A DNA stretch of 64,000 nucleotides from Isoptericola luteus (GTDB lineage: Bacteria; Actinomycetota; Actinomycetes; Actinomycetales; Cellulomonadaceae). The DNA lies in NCBI RefSeq assembly GCF_020297055.1, contig NZ_JAIXCQ010000001.1, positions 590,487 through 654,486 on the forward strand, written 5' to 3'. Shown one piece after another: positions 45,964-53,828 of this stretch. Position 1 is the first letter of the stretch. Each line of letters starts with the position of its first letter. A program made the translations under genes and the position numbers. The notes beneath the pieces were generated by a model that was not told the DNA's origin, did not search any database, and saw only the letters and a program-made list of their open reading frames with translations.

Positions 45964-46578
45964 ATGGCTCCTTCCTCCCCGCGCCGGGCCCGTCAGCTCT
46001 CCGAGCGCCGTGACCGGATCCTCGCCGCCGCCCGTGACCTCGCCGAGGAGCAGGGCTGGGAGGCCGTGACGACCCGCCGCCTCGCGGACGCGATCGAGTA
46101 CAGCCAGCCCGTGCTCTACGGCCACTTCCCGCAGGGCCGGACCGAGATCGTCACGGCCGTCGCGCTCACCGGCTTCGAGGAGCTCGCCGTCGCGCTCGGG
46201 TCGCTCGGGGACGCCGGGAGCGACGCCGAGCGGATGCGCGCGCTCGTGCGGGCGTACCTCGACTTCGCCGGCCGTCATCCGGCCACGTACGACGCGATGT
46301 TCCTGCTGCCCGTCCTGGTCCCGTTCGCCTCCGACGACACCCCGGCGGTGGTGCGGCAGGGCTTCGACGCGATCACCAGCACGCTGAGCCGCCTCGAGTC
46401 GCCGCCGGACGACGTCGGGACGGCGGCGGAGGTGCTGTGGGGCGCCGTCCACGGCCTGGCCGCCCTGCACCGGGCCGGTCGCCTCGCCGCCGGGAACGAG
46501 GACCTGCGGATCGAGGCGCTGGTGCGCCTCGTCGCCGGCGGGGCCGGGTCCCGCGACCCCGGTGCGTCCGCCGGGTAG
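45964..46578 (+). CDS. TetR family transcriptional regulator
   Basis: A 204-residue regulator with an N-terminal TetR helix-turn-helix (RRDRILAAARDLAEEQGWEAVTTRRLADAIEYSQPVLYGHFPQGRTEIVTAVAL) and a C-terminal WHG-type all-helical ligand domain (AYLDFAGRHPATYDAMFLLPV, VLWGAVHGLAALHRAGRL). It is divergent from the DUF1772 gene and the twin CTAGCAATGCTAG sites lie between them, so it probably represses both. The ligand is unknown. The start ATG at 45964 lies directly downstream of a minus-10 box. Confidence 0.9.
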   Translation: MAPSSPRRARQLSERRDRILAAARDLAEEQGWEAVTTRRLADAIEYSQPVLYGHFPQGRTEIVTAVALTGFEELAVALGSLGDAGSDAERMRALVRAYLDFAGRHPATYDAMFLLPVLVPFASDDTPAVVRQGFDAITSTLSRLESPPDDVGTAAEVLWGAVHGLAALHRAGRLAAGNEDLRIEALVRLVAGGAGSRDPGASAG

Positions 46579-46623
46579 CGCGCGGGCACGTGCGGCGCCG
46601 TCGCCACACGAAGGTCGCTGGAG

Positions 46624-46861
46624 GTGCGCAAGGCACGACCGGAACACGTCGTCGACCCCGGGTCGATCGGCTGGATCGAGACGACGTCGGGTCGCAGGAT
46701 CCGGGTCAAGGACGCCGAGGCGGTCGACGTGGAGCTGATCCCCGGTGCGGCCCCCACGGCCGGCCCTGTGGGTCCAGCCCGCCGGCAGCCACGGGCGGTG
46801 CTACGTCCCGGTCGAGCACGTCGTGAGGCTCGACGTCCGCCCTCGCCCTCAGGTATCTTGA
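46624..46861 (+). pseudogene. Small conserved protein broken by a frameshift
   Basis: From GTG 46624 the first frame reads VRKARPEHVVDPGSIGWIETTSGRRIRVKDAEAVDVELIPGAAP and then loses sense. In the frame one step over, the text continues WVQPAGSHGRCYVPVEHVVRLDVRP (from 46769) to a stop at 46859-46861. Joined, the halves form a plausible 80-residue small beta protein, so one extra base (or two missing) near 46760-46768 appears to break it. It could equally be a sequencing error. I do not know a function. Confidence 0.55.
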
Positions 46862-46872
46862 TGTCAAGATAC
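46853..46872. promoter_or_regulatory. Palindromic operator upstream of the VOC gene
   Basis: GTATCTTGA and TCAAGATAC form a perfect 9-bp inverted repeat around TG, 21 bp before the VOC-family start. The sequence, with its TATCTTGA half-sites, has the form of MarR-type operators, but no such regulator gene is adjacent. Confidence 0.6.
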
Positions 46873-46893
46873 TTTCGACGGTGAGGGGAAGCG

Positions 46894-47295
46894 ATGCGGC
46901 TGCATCACGTGCAGGTGGCGTGCCCGGCAGGCGGCGAGGACGCCGCGCGGGAGTTCTACGGCGCAGGGCTCGGTCTCACCGAGGTGCCCAAGCCGCCGGA
47001 CCTGGCGGGCCGCGGTGGCTGCTGGTTCCGCGGGCTCGACGACGCGGGCGCGGTCGTCGCGGAGATCCACGTGGGGGTAGAGGAGCCGTTCGTGGCGGCA
47101 CGCAAGGCCCACCCGGCGCTGCTGGCCGACGACGCGGCGGCCCTCGACGCGACGGCCGCACGGCTCGAGGCGGCAGGCTTCGCCGTGGACCGCACCGAGC
47201 GCGAGACGTTCCCCGGCTACCTCCGGTTCCACACGCGCGACGGCGCGGGCAACCGCGTCGAGGTGCTGGCCCCGGCCCCCCGCGCGGCCGGCTGA
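46894..47295 (+). CDS. VOC (glyoxalase/bleomycin-resistance) family protein
   Basis: A 133-residue protein with two beta-alpha-beta-beta-beta modules: MRLHHVQVACPAGGEDAAREFYGAGLGLTEVPKPPDL, then WFRGLDDAGAVVAEIHVGVEEPF, and a second module ending RFHTRDGAGNRVEVLAPAP. Potential metal ligands are His5 and the glutamates in AEIHVGVEE and NRVEVL, the standard VOC positions. Members include glyoxalases, dioxygenases and antibiotic-binding proteins; the activity is not predictable. GAGGGGAAG precedes the ATG. The palindromic site upstream suggests inducible control. Confidence 0.82.
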   Translation: MRLHHVQVACPAGGEDAAREFYGAGLGLTEVPKPPDLAGRGGCWFRGLDDAGAVVAEIHVGVEEPFVAARKAHPALLADDAAALDATAARLEAAGFAVDRTERETFPGYLRFHTRDGAGNRVEVLAPAPRAAG

Positions 47296-47307
47296 CGAGC
47301 CCGGCTG

Positions 47308-47385
47308 ACGCCGCTGCCCGCTGCCGCTGCCGCTGCCCGCTACCGCTGCCCGCTGCCGCTGCCCGCTGCCGCTGCTCGCCGGCCG
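47308..47385. repeat. CGCTGC-rich tandem repeat
   Basis: Irregular copies of GCCGCTGCCGCTGCCC run through this stretch between the convergent VOC and sdhB genes. No clear terminator is seen there; the array resembles in composition the one at 790-900. Confidence 0.55.
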
Positions 47386-47423
47386 CCGTCGCCCGTCGCC
47401 GGCGAGGTCCGGCCGACGGCCCG

Positions 47424-48176
47424 TCAGCCGCGGCGGCGCCGGATCGTCCGACCGAGCCAGACGACGGGGTCGTAGCGGCGGTCGGCGACACGCTCCTTCA
47501 TCGGGATGAGCGCGTTGTCGGTGATCTTGATGCCCTCGGGGCAGACGTCGGTGCAGCACTTGGTGATGTTGCACAGCCCCAGGCCGTGCTCGTCCTGCGC
47601 CGCGGGCACGCGGTCGGCGACGTCGAGCGGGTGCAGCTCGAGCTCGGCGATGCGCATGAGGAAGCGGGGCCCGGCGAACGCGGGCTTGTTCTCCTCGTGG
47701 TCGCGCACGACGTGGCACACGTCCTGGCACAGGAAGCACTCGATGCACTTGCGGAACTCCTGGGACCGCTGGACGTCGGCCTGCGCCATCCGGTACTCGC
47801 CGGGGGCGAGGTCGGCCGGCGGCGTGAAGGCGGGGACCTCCCGCGCCTTCGCGTAGTTGAACGACACGTCGGTGACGAGGTCGCGGATCACGGGGAACGT
47901 GCGCATCGGTGTCACGGTCACCACGTCCTGCGGCGCGAACTGAGACATCCGCGTCATGCACATCAGGCGGGGGCGGCCGTCGATCTCGGCCGAGCACGAC
48001 CCGCACTTGCCCGCCTTGCAGTTCCACCGCACGGCGAGGTCCGGTGCCTGGGTGGCCTGGATCCGGTGGATGACGTCGAGCACCACCTCGCCGTCGTTGA
48101 CCTCGACGTCGAAGTCCGTCAGGGCGCCGCCCTCGGCGTCCCCGCGCCAGAGCCGGAACCGGCCGGTGTGGGTCAT
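47424..48176 (-). CDS. sdhB: Succinate dehydrogenase iron-sulfur subunit
   Basis: A 250-residue subunit passing electrons from SdhA flavin to the membrane quinone site. The 2Fe-2S plant-ferredoxin-type ligands are in RWNCKAGKCGSCSAEIDGRPRLMC; the 4Fe-4S and 3Fe-4S sites are in CIECFLCQDVCHVV and CNITKCCTDVCPEGI. Order and length are normal. The ATG overlaps the sdhA stop. Its type, with a large single membrane subunit, is that of the actinobacterial Sdh1 complex. Confidence 0.93.
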   Translation of the reverse strand: MTHTGRFRLWRGDAEGGALTDFDVEVNDGEVVLDVIHRIQATQAPDLAVRWNCKAGKCGSCSAEIDGRPRLMCMTRMSQFAPQDVVTVTPMRTFPVIRDLVTDVSFNYAKAREVPAFTPPADLAPGEYRMAQADVQRSQEFRKCIECFLCQDVCHVVRDHEENKPAFAGPRFLMRIAELELHPLDVADRVPAAQDEHGLGLCNITKCCTDVCPEGIKITDNALIPMKERVADRRYDPVVWLGRTIRRRRG

Positions 48177-50104
48177 GCGGGCTCACCTCCCGGGTGCGTG
48201 ACCAGCTCGGGGGCCGTGTAGTACTTCTCGAGCTCGGGCAGGTCGAAGAGCTCCAGCAGGTCGGGCCGCATCGGGTCCCGCTCGGCCTCCTCGACGACGA
48301 CCCGCGGCACGACAGGGTCCGGGTCGTCGGGGGCGCGCCGCGTCACGAGCACCCGGTGCCGCCACTGCGGGTCGAGCGCCGGGTAGTCCTCCCGGGTGTG
48401 GCCACCGCGGCTCTCGGTGCGGCGCAGGGCGCTGGACGCCACGGCCTCGCCGACCATGAGCATGTTGCGCAGGTCGAGGGCCAGGTGCCACCCCGGGTTG
48501 TACTGCCGGTGACCCTCGACGGCGACGTCGCGCACCCGGGTCCGGAGCTCGTCGAGCCGGTCGAGCGCCGCGGTCATCTCGGCCTCGGTGCGGATGATGC
48601 CGACGAGGTCGTTCATCGCCTGCTGCAGCTCGGCGTGCAGGGCGTACGGGTTCTCGCCCGGGAGGTCGCCCGACGGCGGGTCGAACGGCGCGAGCGCCAT
48701 GGCCGCGGCGGCGTCGACGCCGGCCTCGTCGACGGGGGGCCGGGATGCCAGACCGGCGACGTACCCGGCGGCCCCGAGCCCGGCGCGCCGGCCGAACACG
48801 AGCAGGTCCGACAGCGAGTTGCCGCCGAGCCGGTTCGAGCCGTGCATGCCGCCGGCGCACTCGCCGGCGGCGTACAGGCCGGGCAGGGTCGAGGCCCCGG
48901 TGTCCGGGTCGACGGCGATCCCGCCCATCACGTAGTGGCACGTGGGGCCGACCTCCATGGCCTCGGCCGTGATGTCGACGTCGGCCAGCTCCTTGAACTG
49001 GTGGTACATCGAGGGCAGGCGGCGCTGGATCTCCGCCGCGGGCATGCGGCTCGCGATGTCGAGGTAGACGCCGCCGTGCTCCGAGCCCCGGCCTTCCTTC
49101 ACCTCGGTGTTGATCGCGCGGGCCACCTCGTCGCGCGGCAGCAGGTCGGGCGTGCGGCGGTTGTTCTCCTGGTCCTCGTACCACCGGTCCGCCTCGTCCT
49201 CGCTCTGCGCGTACTGCCCGGTGAAGACGTCGGGGACGTACCCGAACATGAAGCGCTCGCCGTCGGAGTTCTTGAGCACGCCCCCGTCGCCGCGCACGCC
49301 CTCGGTGACGAGGATGCCCTTGACGCTGGGCGGCCAGACCATGCCGGTGGGGTGGAACTGGACGAACTCCATGTCGACGAGGCTCGCCCCGGCCCGCATC
49401 GCCAGCGCCTGGCCGTCGCCCGTGTACTCCCACGAGTTCGACGTCACCTGGAACGACTTGCCGATGCCGCCCGTGGCCAGCACGACGGCGGGCGCCGAGA
49501 ACACGACGAACCGGCCCGACTCCCGCCAGTACCCGAACGCCCCGGCCACCGCGCCCGTCGACGCGTCGGTCAGGAGCTCCGTGACGGTGCACTCGGCGAA
49601 CACGCGCAGCCGCGCCTCGTAGTCGCCGGTCTCGGCGTGGTCGGCCTGCTGCAGCGCCACGATCCGTTGCTGCAGCGTGCGGATCAGCTCGAGCCCGGTG
49701 CGGTCGCCGACGTGCGCGAGCCGCGGGTAGGTGTGGCCGCCGAAGTTGCGCTGGCTTATCCGGCCGTCGGCCGTGCGGTCGAACAGGGCGCCCCACGACT
49801 CGAGCTCCCAGACGCGGTCGGGCGCCTCCTTCGCGTGCAGCTCCGCCATCCGCCAGCTGTTGAGGAACTTGCCGCCGCGCATCGTGTCGCGGAAGTGCAC
49901 CTGCCAGGAGTCGCGGCTGTTGGCGTTGCCCATGGCGGCGGCGCACCCGCCCTCCGCCATCACGGTGTGCGCCTTGCCGAACAGCGACTTGCAGACGATC
50001 GCCGTCCGCAGCCCGCGCTCGCGGGCCTCGATCGCGGCGCGCAGCCCGGCGCCGCCGGCACCGATCACGAGGACGTCGTAGTCGTGGCGTTCGGTCTCGG
50101 TCAA
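48173..50104 (-). CDS. sdhA: Succinate dehydrogenase flavoprotein subunit
   Basis: A 643-residue FAD protein that oxidises succinate to fumarate. It begins with a dinucleotide fold (YDVLVIGAGGAGLRAAIEARERGL) and has the histidyl-FAD region CKSLFGKAHTVMAEGGCAAAMGN, the substrate region MEFVQFHPTGMVWPPSVKGILVTEGVRGDGG and SDLLVFGRRAG with EYDPR-like C-terminal helices (VRDVAVEGHRQYNPGWHLALDLRNML). The start codon is a TTG at 50104 with GGGAG upstream; no alternative ATG or GTG precedes the fold. It lies between sdhC and sdhB in one operon. Confidence 0.93.
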   Translation of the reverse strand: MTETERHDYDVLVIGAGGAGLRAAIEARERGLRTAIVCKSLFGKAHTVMAEGGCAAAMGNANSRDSWQVHFRDTMRGGKFLNSWRMAELHAKEAPDRVWELESWGALFDRTADGRISQRNFGGHTYPRLAHVGDRTGLELIRTLQQRIVALQQADHAETGDYEARLRVFAECTVTELLTDASTGAVAGAFGYWRESGRFVVFSAPAVVLATGGIGKSFQVTSNSWEYTGDGQALAMRAGASLVDMEFVQFHPTGMVWPPSVKGILVTEGVRGDGGVLKNSDGERFMFGYVPDVFTGQYAQSEDEADRWYEDQENNRRTPDLLPRDEVARAINTEVKEGRGSEHGGVYLDIASRMPAAEIQRRLPSMYHQFKELADVDITAEAMEVGPTCHYVMGGIAVDPDTGASTLPGLYAAGECAGGMHGSNRLGGNSLSDLLVFGRRAGLGAAGYVAGLASRPPVDEAGVDAAAAMALAPFDPPSGDLPGENPYALHAELQQAMNDLVGIIRTEAEMTAALDRLDELRTRVRDVAVEGHRQYNPGWHLALDLRNMLMVGEAVASSALRRTESRGGHTREDYPALDPQWRHRVLVTRRAPDDPDPVVPRVVVEEAERDPMRPDLLELFDLPELEKYYTAPELVTHPGGEPA

Positions 50105-50126
50105 CGTCGGTCTCCCGTCGGGGCTG

Positions 50127-50951
50127 TCAGCCGATGAGGCGCAGGTCGGTGATCGTGCCCCGCGCGACGAGCATCACGTACAGGTCGGTGAGCACGAGGG
50201 TGCCGAGCGTGACCCACGCGAAGAGCATGTGCCGGGTGTTGAGCGCGGAGATCCTGGTCCAGAGCCAGTACCGCACGGGGTGCTTCGAGAAGTGCGTGAG
50301 CCGCCCGCCCATGACGTGCCGGCACGAGTGGCACGAGACCGTGTACAACCACAGCAGCGCGACGTTCACCAGCAGCACGAGGTTGCCGACGCCGACGACG
50401 AAGCCGTCGGTGGGATGGCGGAACGCGACGATCGCGTCATAGGTGTTGACCAGCGACACCAGGAGGGCGACGTAGAAGAAGTACCGGTGGGCGTTCTGCA
50501 GGATCAGCGGGAACCGGGTCTCGCCCGTGTACGTCGCGTGCGGCTCCGGCACGGCGCACGCCGCGGGCGCGATCCAGATCGAGCGGTAGTACGCCTTGCG
50601 GTAGTAGTAGCAGGTGAGGCGGAAGCCCAGCAGGAACGGCAGGCTGAGCGCCGCGTACGGGATGAGCGGGTGGTCGGGCAGGAACATCCCGAAGTGCGCC
50701 GCACCTGGCTCCGACGCGCACCCGAGCGACACGCACGGCGAGTAGAACGGCGTCAGGTAGCGCTCGTCCGCGAAGAAGTACTGCTGCTGGAAGGCGCGCA
50801 CCCCGCCGTAGACGACGAACGCCAGCAGTCCCGCGGCCGTCGCCGCCGGCGGCAGCCACCACCGGTCGGAGCGCAGCCGGCGCGCCGGGACCTGGGCCCG
50901 TCCCGGGGTGTCGACGCCGCGCGCCGCGACGCCGCGGGCGGCCGTGGTCAC
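50127..50951 (-). CDS. sdhC: Succinate dehydrogenase membrane subunit (Sdh1-type)
   Basis: A 274-residue integral membrane protein with about five membrane segments: AATAAGLLAFVVYGGVRAF, IPYAALSLPFLLGFRLTCYYY, FFYVALLVSLVNTYDAIVA, GNLVLLVNVALLWLYTVSCHSCRHV and HMLFAWVTLGTLVLTDLYVML. Histidines within the segments are candidate haem or quinone ligands. Size and order match the single large anchor of the mycobacterial Sdh1 complex (Rv0249c) rather than paired SdhC/SdhD. The GTG at 50951 overlaps the stop of the small upstream gene. Together with SdhA and SdhB it forms the membrane complex. Confidence 0.85.
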   Translation of the reverse strand: MTTAARGVAARGVDTPGRAQVPARRLRSDRWWLPPAATAAGLLAFVVYGGVRAFQQQYFFADERYLTPFYSPCVSLGCASEPGAAHFGMFLPDHPLIPYAALSLPFLLGFRLTCYYYRKAYYRSIWIAPAACAVPEPHATYTGETRFPLILQNAHRYFFYVALLVSLVNTYDAIVAFRHPTDGFVVGVGNLVLLVNVALLWLYTVSCHSCRHVMGGRLTHFSKHPVRYWLWTRISALNTRHMLFAWVTLGTLVLTDLYVMLVARGTITDLRLIG

Positions 50952-51241
50952 GGCCGGGAGCCGTGGTACCCGCCGACGCCCTCGTCGTCGGCGTCGTCCT
51001 TCCACATCGACTCGTCCAGCGGTGTGTCCGGGACGACGATGTGCTCCGGCAGGTCGAGACCGCCCTGGTGACTCGCGGGCGGCACCGATGCCAGGTCGCC
51101 GGCGTCGATCTCCAGCCGCTCGAGGTCGTTGGTCAGCCGCCGCACCTCGGGCGCGTCACCGAGGGCGCGGCGCACCTCGGCCAGGCTCTGGCGCAGCCGC
51201 TCGATGGAGTGCTGCAGGGTCGCAAGCTCGGTGGTCGTCAC
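50948..51241 (-). CDS. Small protein leading the sdh operon
   Basis: A 97-residue hydrophilic protein. The first 55 residues (TELATLQHSIERLRQSLAEVRRALG, VRRLTNDLERLEIDAGDL) have heptad-like spacing and probably form a helical coiled coil; the rest is acidic and ends DDADDEGVGGYHGSRP. GTG 51241 follows GGAGG by 6 nt, and its stop overlaps the sdhC start. A small gene of the same length (Rv0250c) stands at the same place in mycobacteria, so it may be an assembly or accessory factor for this complex (inference). Confidence 0.75.
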   Translation of the reverse strand: MTTTELATLQHSIERLRQSLAEVRRALGDAPEVRRLTNDLERLEIDAGDLASVPPASHQGGLDLPEHIVVPDTPLDESMWKDDADDEGVGGYHGSRP

Positions 51242-51356
51242 ACGGCACCTCCTCGGCGTCGCCAGCACGGCGGTGTGCTGCGCGTCACACCCGACTCTGC
51301 CGTGAAGACACCGGGTCGGCAAGGGCGCCGCGCGAGGCGGTGCGGTGCGACCTGGG

Positions 51357-52028
51357 CTACTGCTGGTTCGGGAGCGGGTGCCCCTCCGACGCCTGCACGA
51401 CGACGATGCCGTTGCCGGTGAGCCCGAGCTGGTACGCCTCGCCGGAGCCGCGCCCGATGACGGCGCCGAGCTTCGCCGTCTTGCGCACGGTGCTGTTCAG
51501 CGACGTCGACCAGAGCACGACGCTCTGCATGTCCACGAAGGTGGGCTCGTCCACCCGGAGCACCACGGGGGTGCCGTAGGCGGTCACGGCCAGCGCGCCG
51601 GTGCCGGTGAAGGTCGTGTTGAACAGTCCGCCGGTGAGCATCGACGCGCCCTGGACGCGGTTGATGTCCCACGCGAGCGTGCTCTCGAAGGCCAGGATGT
51701 TGCTGCCGGAGACGGTGACGCTCTCGTTCTCCAGGTACAGCACGAACACCTCGTCGGCGTCCTGGGCCAGGAAGACGTCGCCGCCGCCGGAGACCTTCAT
51801 CAGCGACATGCCCTCGCCGGTGAACGCCTTCTTGAACAGCTTGGCCATGCCGCCGGCGCCCTCGTAGGCGAAGTCGACGTCGCCCTGGTAGGCGACCATC
51901 GACCCCTGCTTGGCGTAGAAGAACCCGCCGCTGCCGGCGAGGTCGACCTTGAGCATGCGGGGGTTGACGAGCTGGAAGCTGCCGGGCTCGCCCTGGGGTT
52001 CGGTGTGGTTCATGAGGCTGCTGCGCAT
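51357..52028 (-). CDS. AIM24 family protein
   Basis: A 223-residue beta-rich protein matching the AIM24/TIGR00266 family: FQLVNPRMLKVDLAGSGGFFYAKQGSMVAYQGDVDFAYEG, MSLMKVSGGGDVFLAQDADEVFVLYLENESVTVSGSNILAFE, and LTGGLFNTTFTGTGALAVTAYGTPVVLRV. The fold is a double-stranded beta helix; function in bacteria is unknown, while AIM24 in yeast affects mitochondrial membrane architecture. ATG 52028 is chosen because CAGGAT on the minus strand (52035-52040) lies 6 nt upstream. It lies 67 nt downstream of the TrmL-like gene on the same strand. Confidence 0.85.
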   Translation of the reverse strand: MRSSLMNHTEPQGEPGSFQLVNPRMLKVDLAGSGGFFYAKQGSMVAYQGDVDFAYEGAGGMAKLFKKAFTGEGMSLMKVSGGGDVFLAQDADEVFVLYLENESVTVSGSNILAFESTLAWDINRVQGASMLTGGLFNTTFTGTGALAVTAYGTPVVLRVDEPTFVDMQSVVLWSTSLNSTVRKTAKLGAVIGRGSGEAYQLGLTGNGIVVVQASEGHPLPNQQ

Positions 52029-52095
52029 GGGCCCATCCTGCAGGTCGGACGGGCGCAGCACCAGGACCGGCAGGGCGGGCTGCCGGAGGAGGGCC

Positions 52096-52596
52096 TCAGG
52101 CGCCGGCGAACCCGGCCTGCCGCCACGCCTCGTAGACGACGATCGACGCGGCGTTGGTGAGGTTCAGCGACCGGCGCCCCGCGAGCATGGGAATGCGCAC
52201 GCGGTCGGTGACGCGCGGGTGCACGAGCGCGGCGTCGGGCAGCCCGGTGGGCTCGGGGCCGAACAGCAGCACGTCCCCCGGCCGGTAGGAGACGTCGGTG
52301 TACGTCGTCGTCGCCTGCGCGGTGAAGGCGAAGACGCGGGCGCCGGAGAGCGCGTCGAGGGCGGCGTCGAACGTGGGGTGCGTCTGCATGACGGCGAGGT
52401 CGTGGTAGTCGAGACCGGCGCGCCGCAGCTTCGCCTCGGACAGGTCGAAGCCCAGCGGTTCCACCAGGTGCAGCCGTGCACCGGTCACCGCGGCGAGCCG
52501 GATCGCCGAGCCCGTGTTCCCCGGGATGCGGGGCTCGTAGTAGACGACGTGGGCGAACGGGTCGGACGGCGGGGCGGGCAGGAGCTGGTCGGGCAC
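52096..52596 (-). CDS. trmL: tRNA (cytidine/uridine-2'-O)-methyltransferase, TrmL-like
   Basis: A 166-residue SPOUT-fold methyltransferase. It has the TrmL order: HVVYYEPRIPGNTGSAIRLAAVTGARLHLVEPLGFDL (motif 1, with the conserved asparagine of PGNTG), DVLLFGPEPTGLPDAAL (motif 2) and RVRIPMLAGRRSLNLTNAASIVVYEAWRQ (motif 3, knotted S-adenosylmethionine site). TrmL methylates the wobble base of tRNA-Leu. The size is typical. A long palindrome lies 39 bp upstream of its start. Confidence 0.9.
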   Translation of the reverse strand: MPDQLLPAPPSDPFAHVVYYEPRIPGNTGSAIRLAAVTGARLHLVEPLGFDLSEAKLRRAGLDYHDLAVMQTHPTFDAALDALSGARVFAFTAQATTTYTDVSYRPGDVLLFGPEPTGLPDAALVHPRVTDRVRIPMLAGRRSLNLTNAASIVVYEAWRQAGFAGA

Positions 52597-52634
52597 GGTC
52601 CCGATTCTCCCACCCAGGGGTCAAAGGCCCCGCG

Positions 52635-52689
52635 CGACGTAGCGGATTCTTTCGTTCCCGGATCAGGAACGGAAGAATCCGCTACGTCG
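52635..52689. repeat. 55-bp palindrome in a divergent promoter region
   Basis: Arms of 24 nt (52635-52658 and 52666-52689), beginning CGACGTAGCGGATTCTT, pair with a single G-T wobble around the loop CGGATCA. It lies between the divergent trmL and oxidoreductase genes, so it cannot terminate either; its right end lies 14 bp before the minus-10 box of the oxidoreductase. Confidence 0.75.
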
Positions 52690-52703
52690 GCCGGGTAGGG
52701 CAC

Positions 52704-52709
52704 TAGGCT
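52704..52709 (+). promoter_or_regulatory. Minus-10 box of a leaderless gene
   Basis: TAGGCT ends 6 nt before the ATG at 52716 and no Shine-Dalgarno is present. The preceding palindrome occupies the minus-35 region. Confidence 0.45.
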
Positions 52710-52715
52710 CGCTTG

Positions 52716-53828
52716 ATGGCGGCGGTCCCGGCAGTGATGAGGGCGGTGCAGCTGGTGGGCCACGGCGGCCTGGACCGGCTGGTCTACCGCGCCGACGTGC
52801 CCACGCCCGTCCCGGCGTCGGGCGAGGTGCTCATCGACGTGCACGCGTGCGGCATGAACAACACGGACGTCTGGGTGCGCGAGGGCGCGTACGGCACCGA
52901 GACGGACCCGGCGTCGGTCTCGACCTGGCGACGCGGGCGCTCCACCCTGACGTTCCCGCGGGTCCAGGGCGCGGACACGGTCGGCGTGATCGCCGCGGTC
53001 GGCGACGGCGTGCCCGCCTCCCGGATCGGTGAGCGGGTGATCGTCGACTTCTCGATCTACCACCGGCCCGAGGGCGACGACTCCCTGGCCGACATCGACT
53101 ACATCGGGCACGGGCGCGACGGCGGCTACGCCGAGTACACGACGGTGCCGGCCGAGAACGCCTACGAGGTCACGGCCGACATCGACGACGCCGAGCTCGC
53201 CACCTTCTGCTGCGCCTACCTCACCGCGGAGCAGATGCTGGACCGTGCCCGGCTGGCCCGCGGCGAGCGGGTCCTCGTGACGGGCGCGTCGGGCGGGGTG
53301 GGGTCCGCGGTCGTCCAGCTCGCCCGGGTCCGCGGCGCCGTCCCGTACGCCGTGACGAGCGCGGGCAAGGAGGCGGCACTGCGTGAGATCGGTGCGCAGG
53401 GCGTGGTGCTGCGCGACGCGCCGGACCTGGTCGCCGAGGTGGCGCGCGTCGTCGACGGCCCCGTGGACGTGGTCGCCGACCTGGTGGCCGGGCCGATGTT
53501 CAACGACCTGCTGCGCATCCTGCGCCCCGAGGGTCGGTACACGACGGCGGGCGCCATCGGCGGACCGGTGGTGAGCCTGGACCTGCGCACCGTCTACCTC
53601 AAGCAGCTCGAGCTGCACGGGTCGTCCCAGGGCACGCGGACGGCGTTCCGGCGCCTGGTGCGCTACATCGCCGACGGCGACGTCCGGCCGCTGCTCGACC
53701 GCACGTTCCGGCTCTCGCAGATCCACGACGCGCAGCGCGCGTTCCTCGCCAAGTCCTACGTCGGCAAGCTGGTGGTCGTGCCCGACCGGCACTGGGAGCG
53801 GGTAGGGGCGCCCCATGCGGTCGCGTGA
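52716..53828 (+). CDS. Zinc-binding alcohol dehydrogenase family protein (quinone oxidoreductase type)
   Basis: A 370-residue medium-chain dehydrogenase. GroES-like domain: GEVLIDVHACGMNNTDVWVREGAYGTE, FPRVQGADTVGVIAAVGDGV; cofactor domain: RGERVLVTGASGGVGSAVVQLARVRGA, AVTSAGKEAALREIGAQGVVLRD, and GRYTTAGAIGGPVVSLDLRTVYLKQLELHGSSQGT; end: IADGDVRPLLDRTFRLSQIHDAQRAFLAKSYVGKLVVVP. There is no structural-zinc cysteine cluster, suggesting a zinc-free NADPH reductase. ATG 52716 follows a minus-10 box directly. The next gene overlaps its end by 14 nt. Confidence 0.88.
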   Translation: MAAVPAVMRAVQLVGHGGLDRLVYRADVPTPVPASGEVLIDVHACGMNNTDVWVREGAYGTETDPASVSTWRRGRSTLTFPRVQGADTVGVIAAVGDGVPASRIGERVIVDFSIYHRPEGDDSLADIDYIGHGRDGGYAEYTTVPAENAYEVTADIDDAELATFCCAYLTAEQMLDRARLARGERVLVTGASGGVGSAVVQLARVRGAVPYAVTSAGKEAALREIGAQGVVLRDAPDLVAEVARVVDGPVDVVADLVAGPMFNDLLRILRPEGRYTTAGAIGGPVVSLDLRTVYLKQLELHGSSQGTRTAFRRLVRYIADGDVRPLLDRTFRLSQIHDAQRAFLAKSYVGKLVVVPDRHWERVGAPHAVA

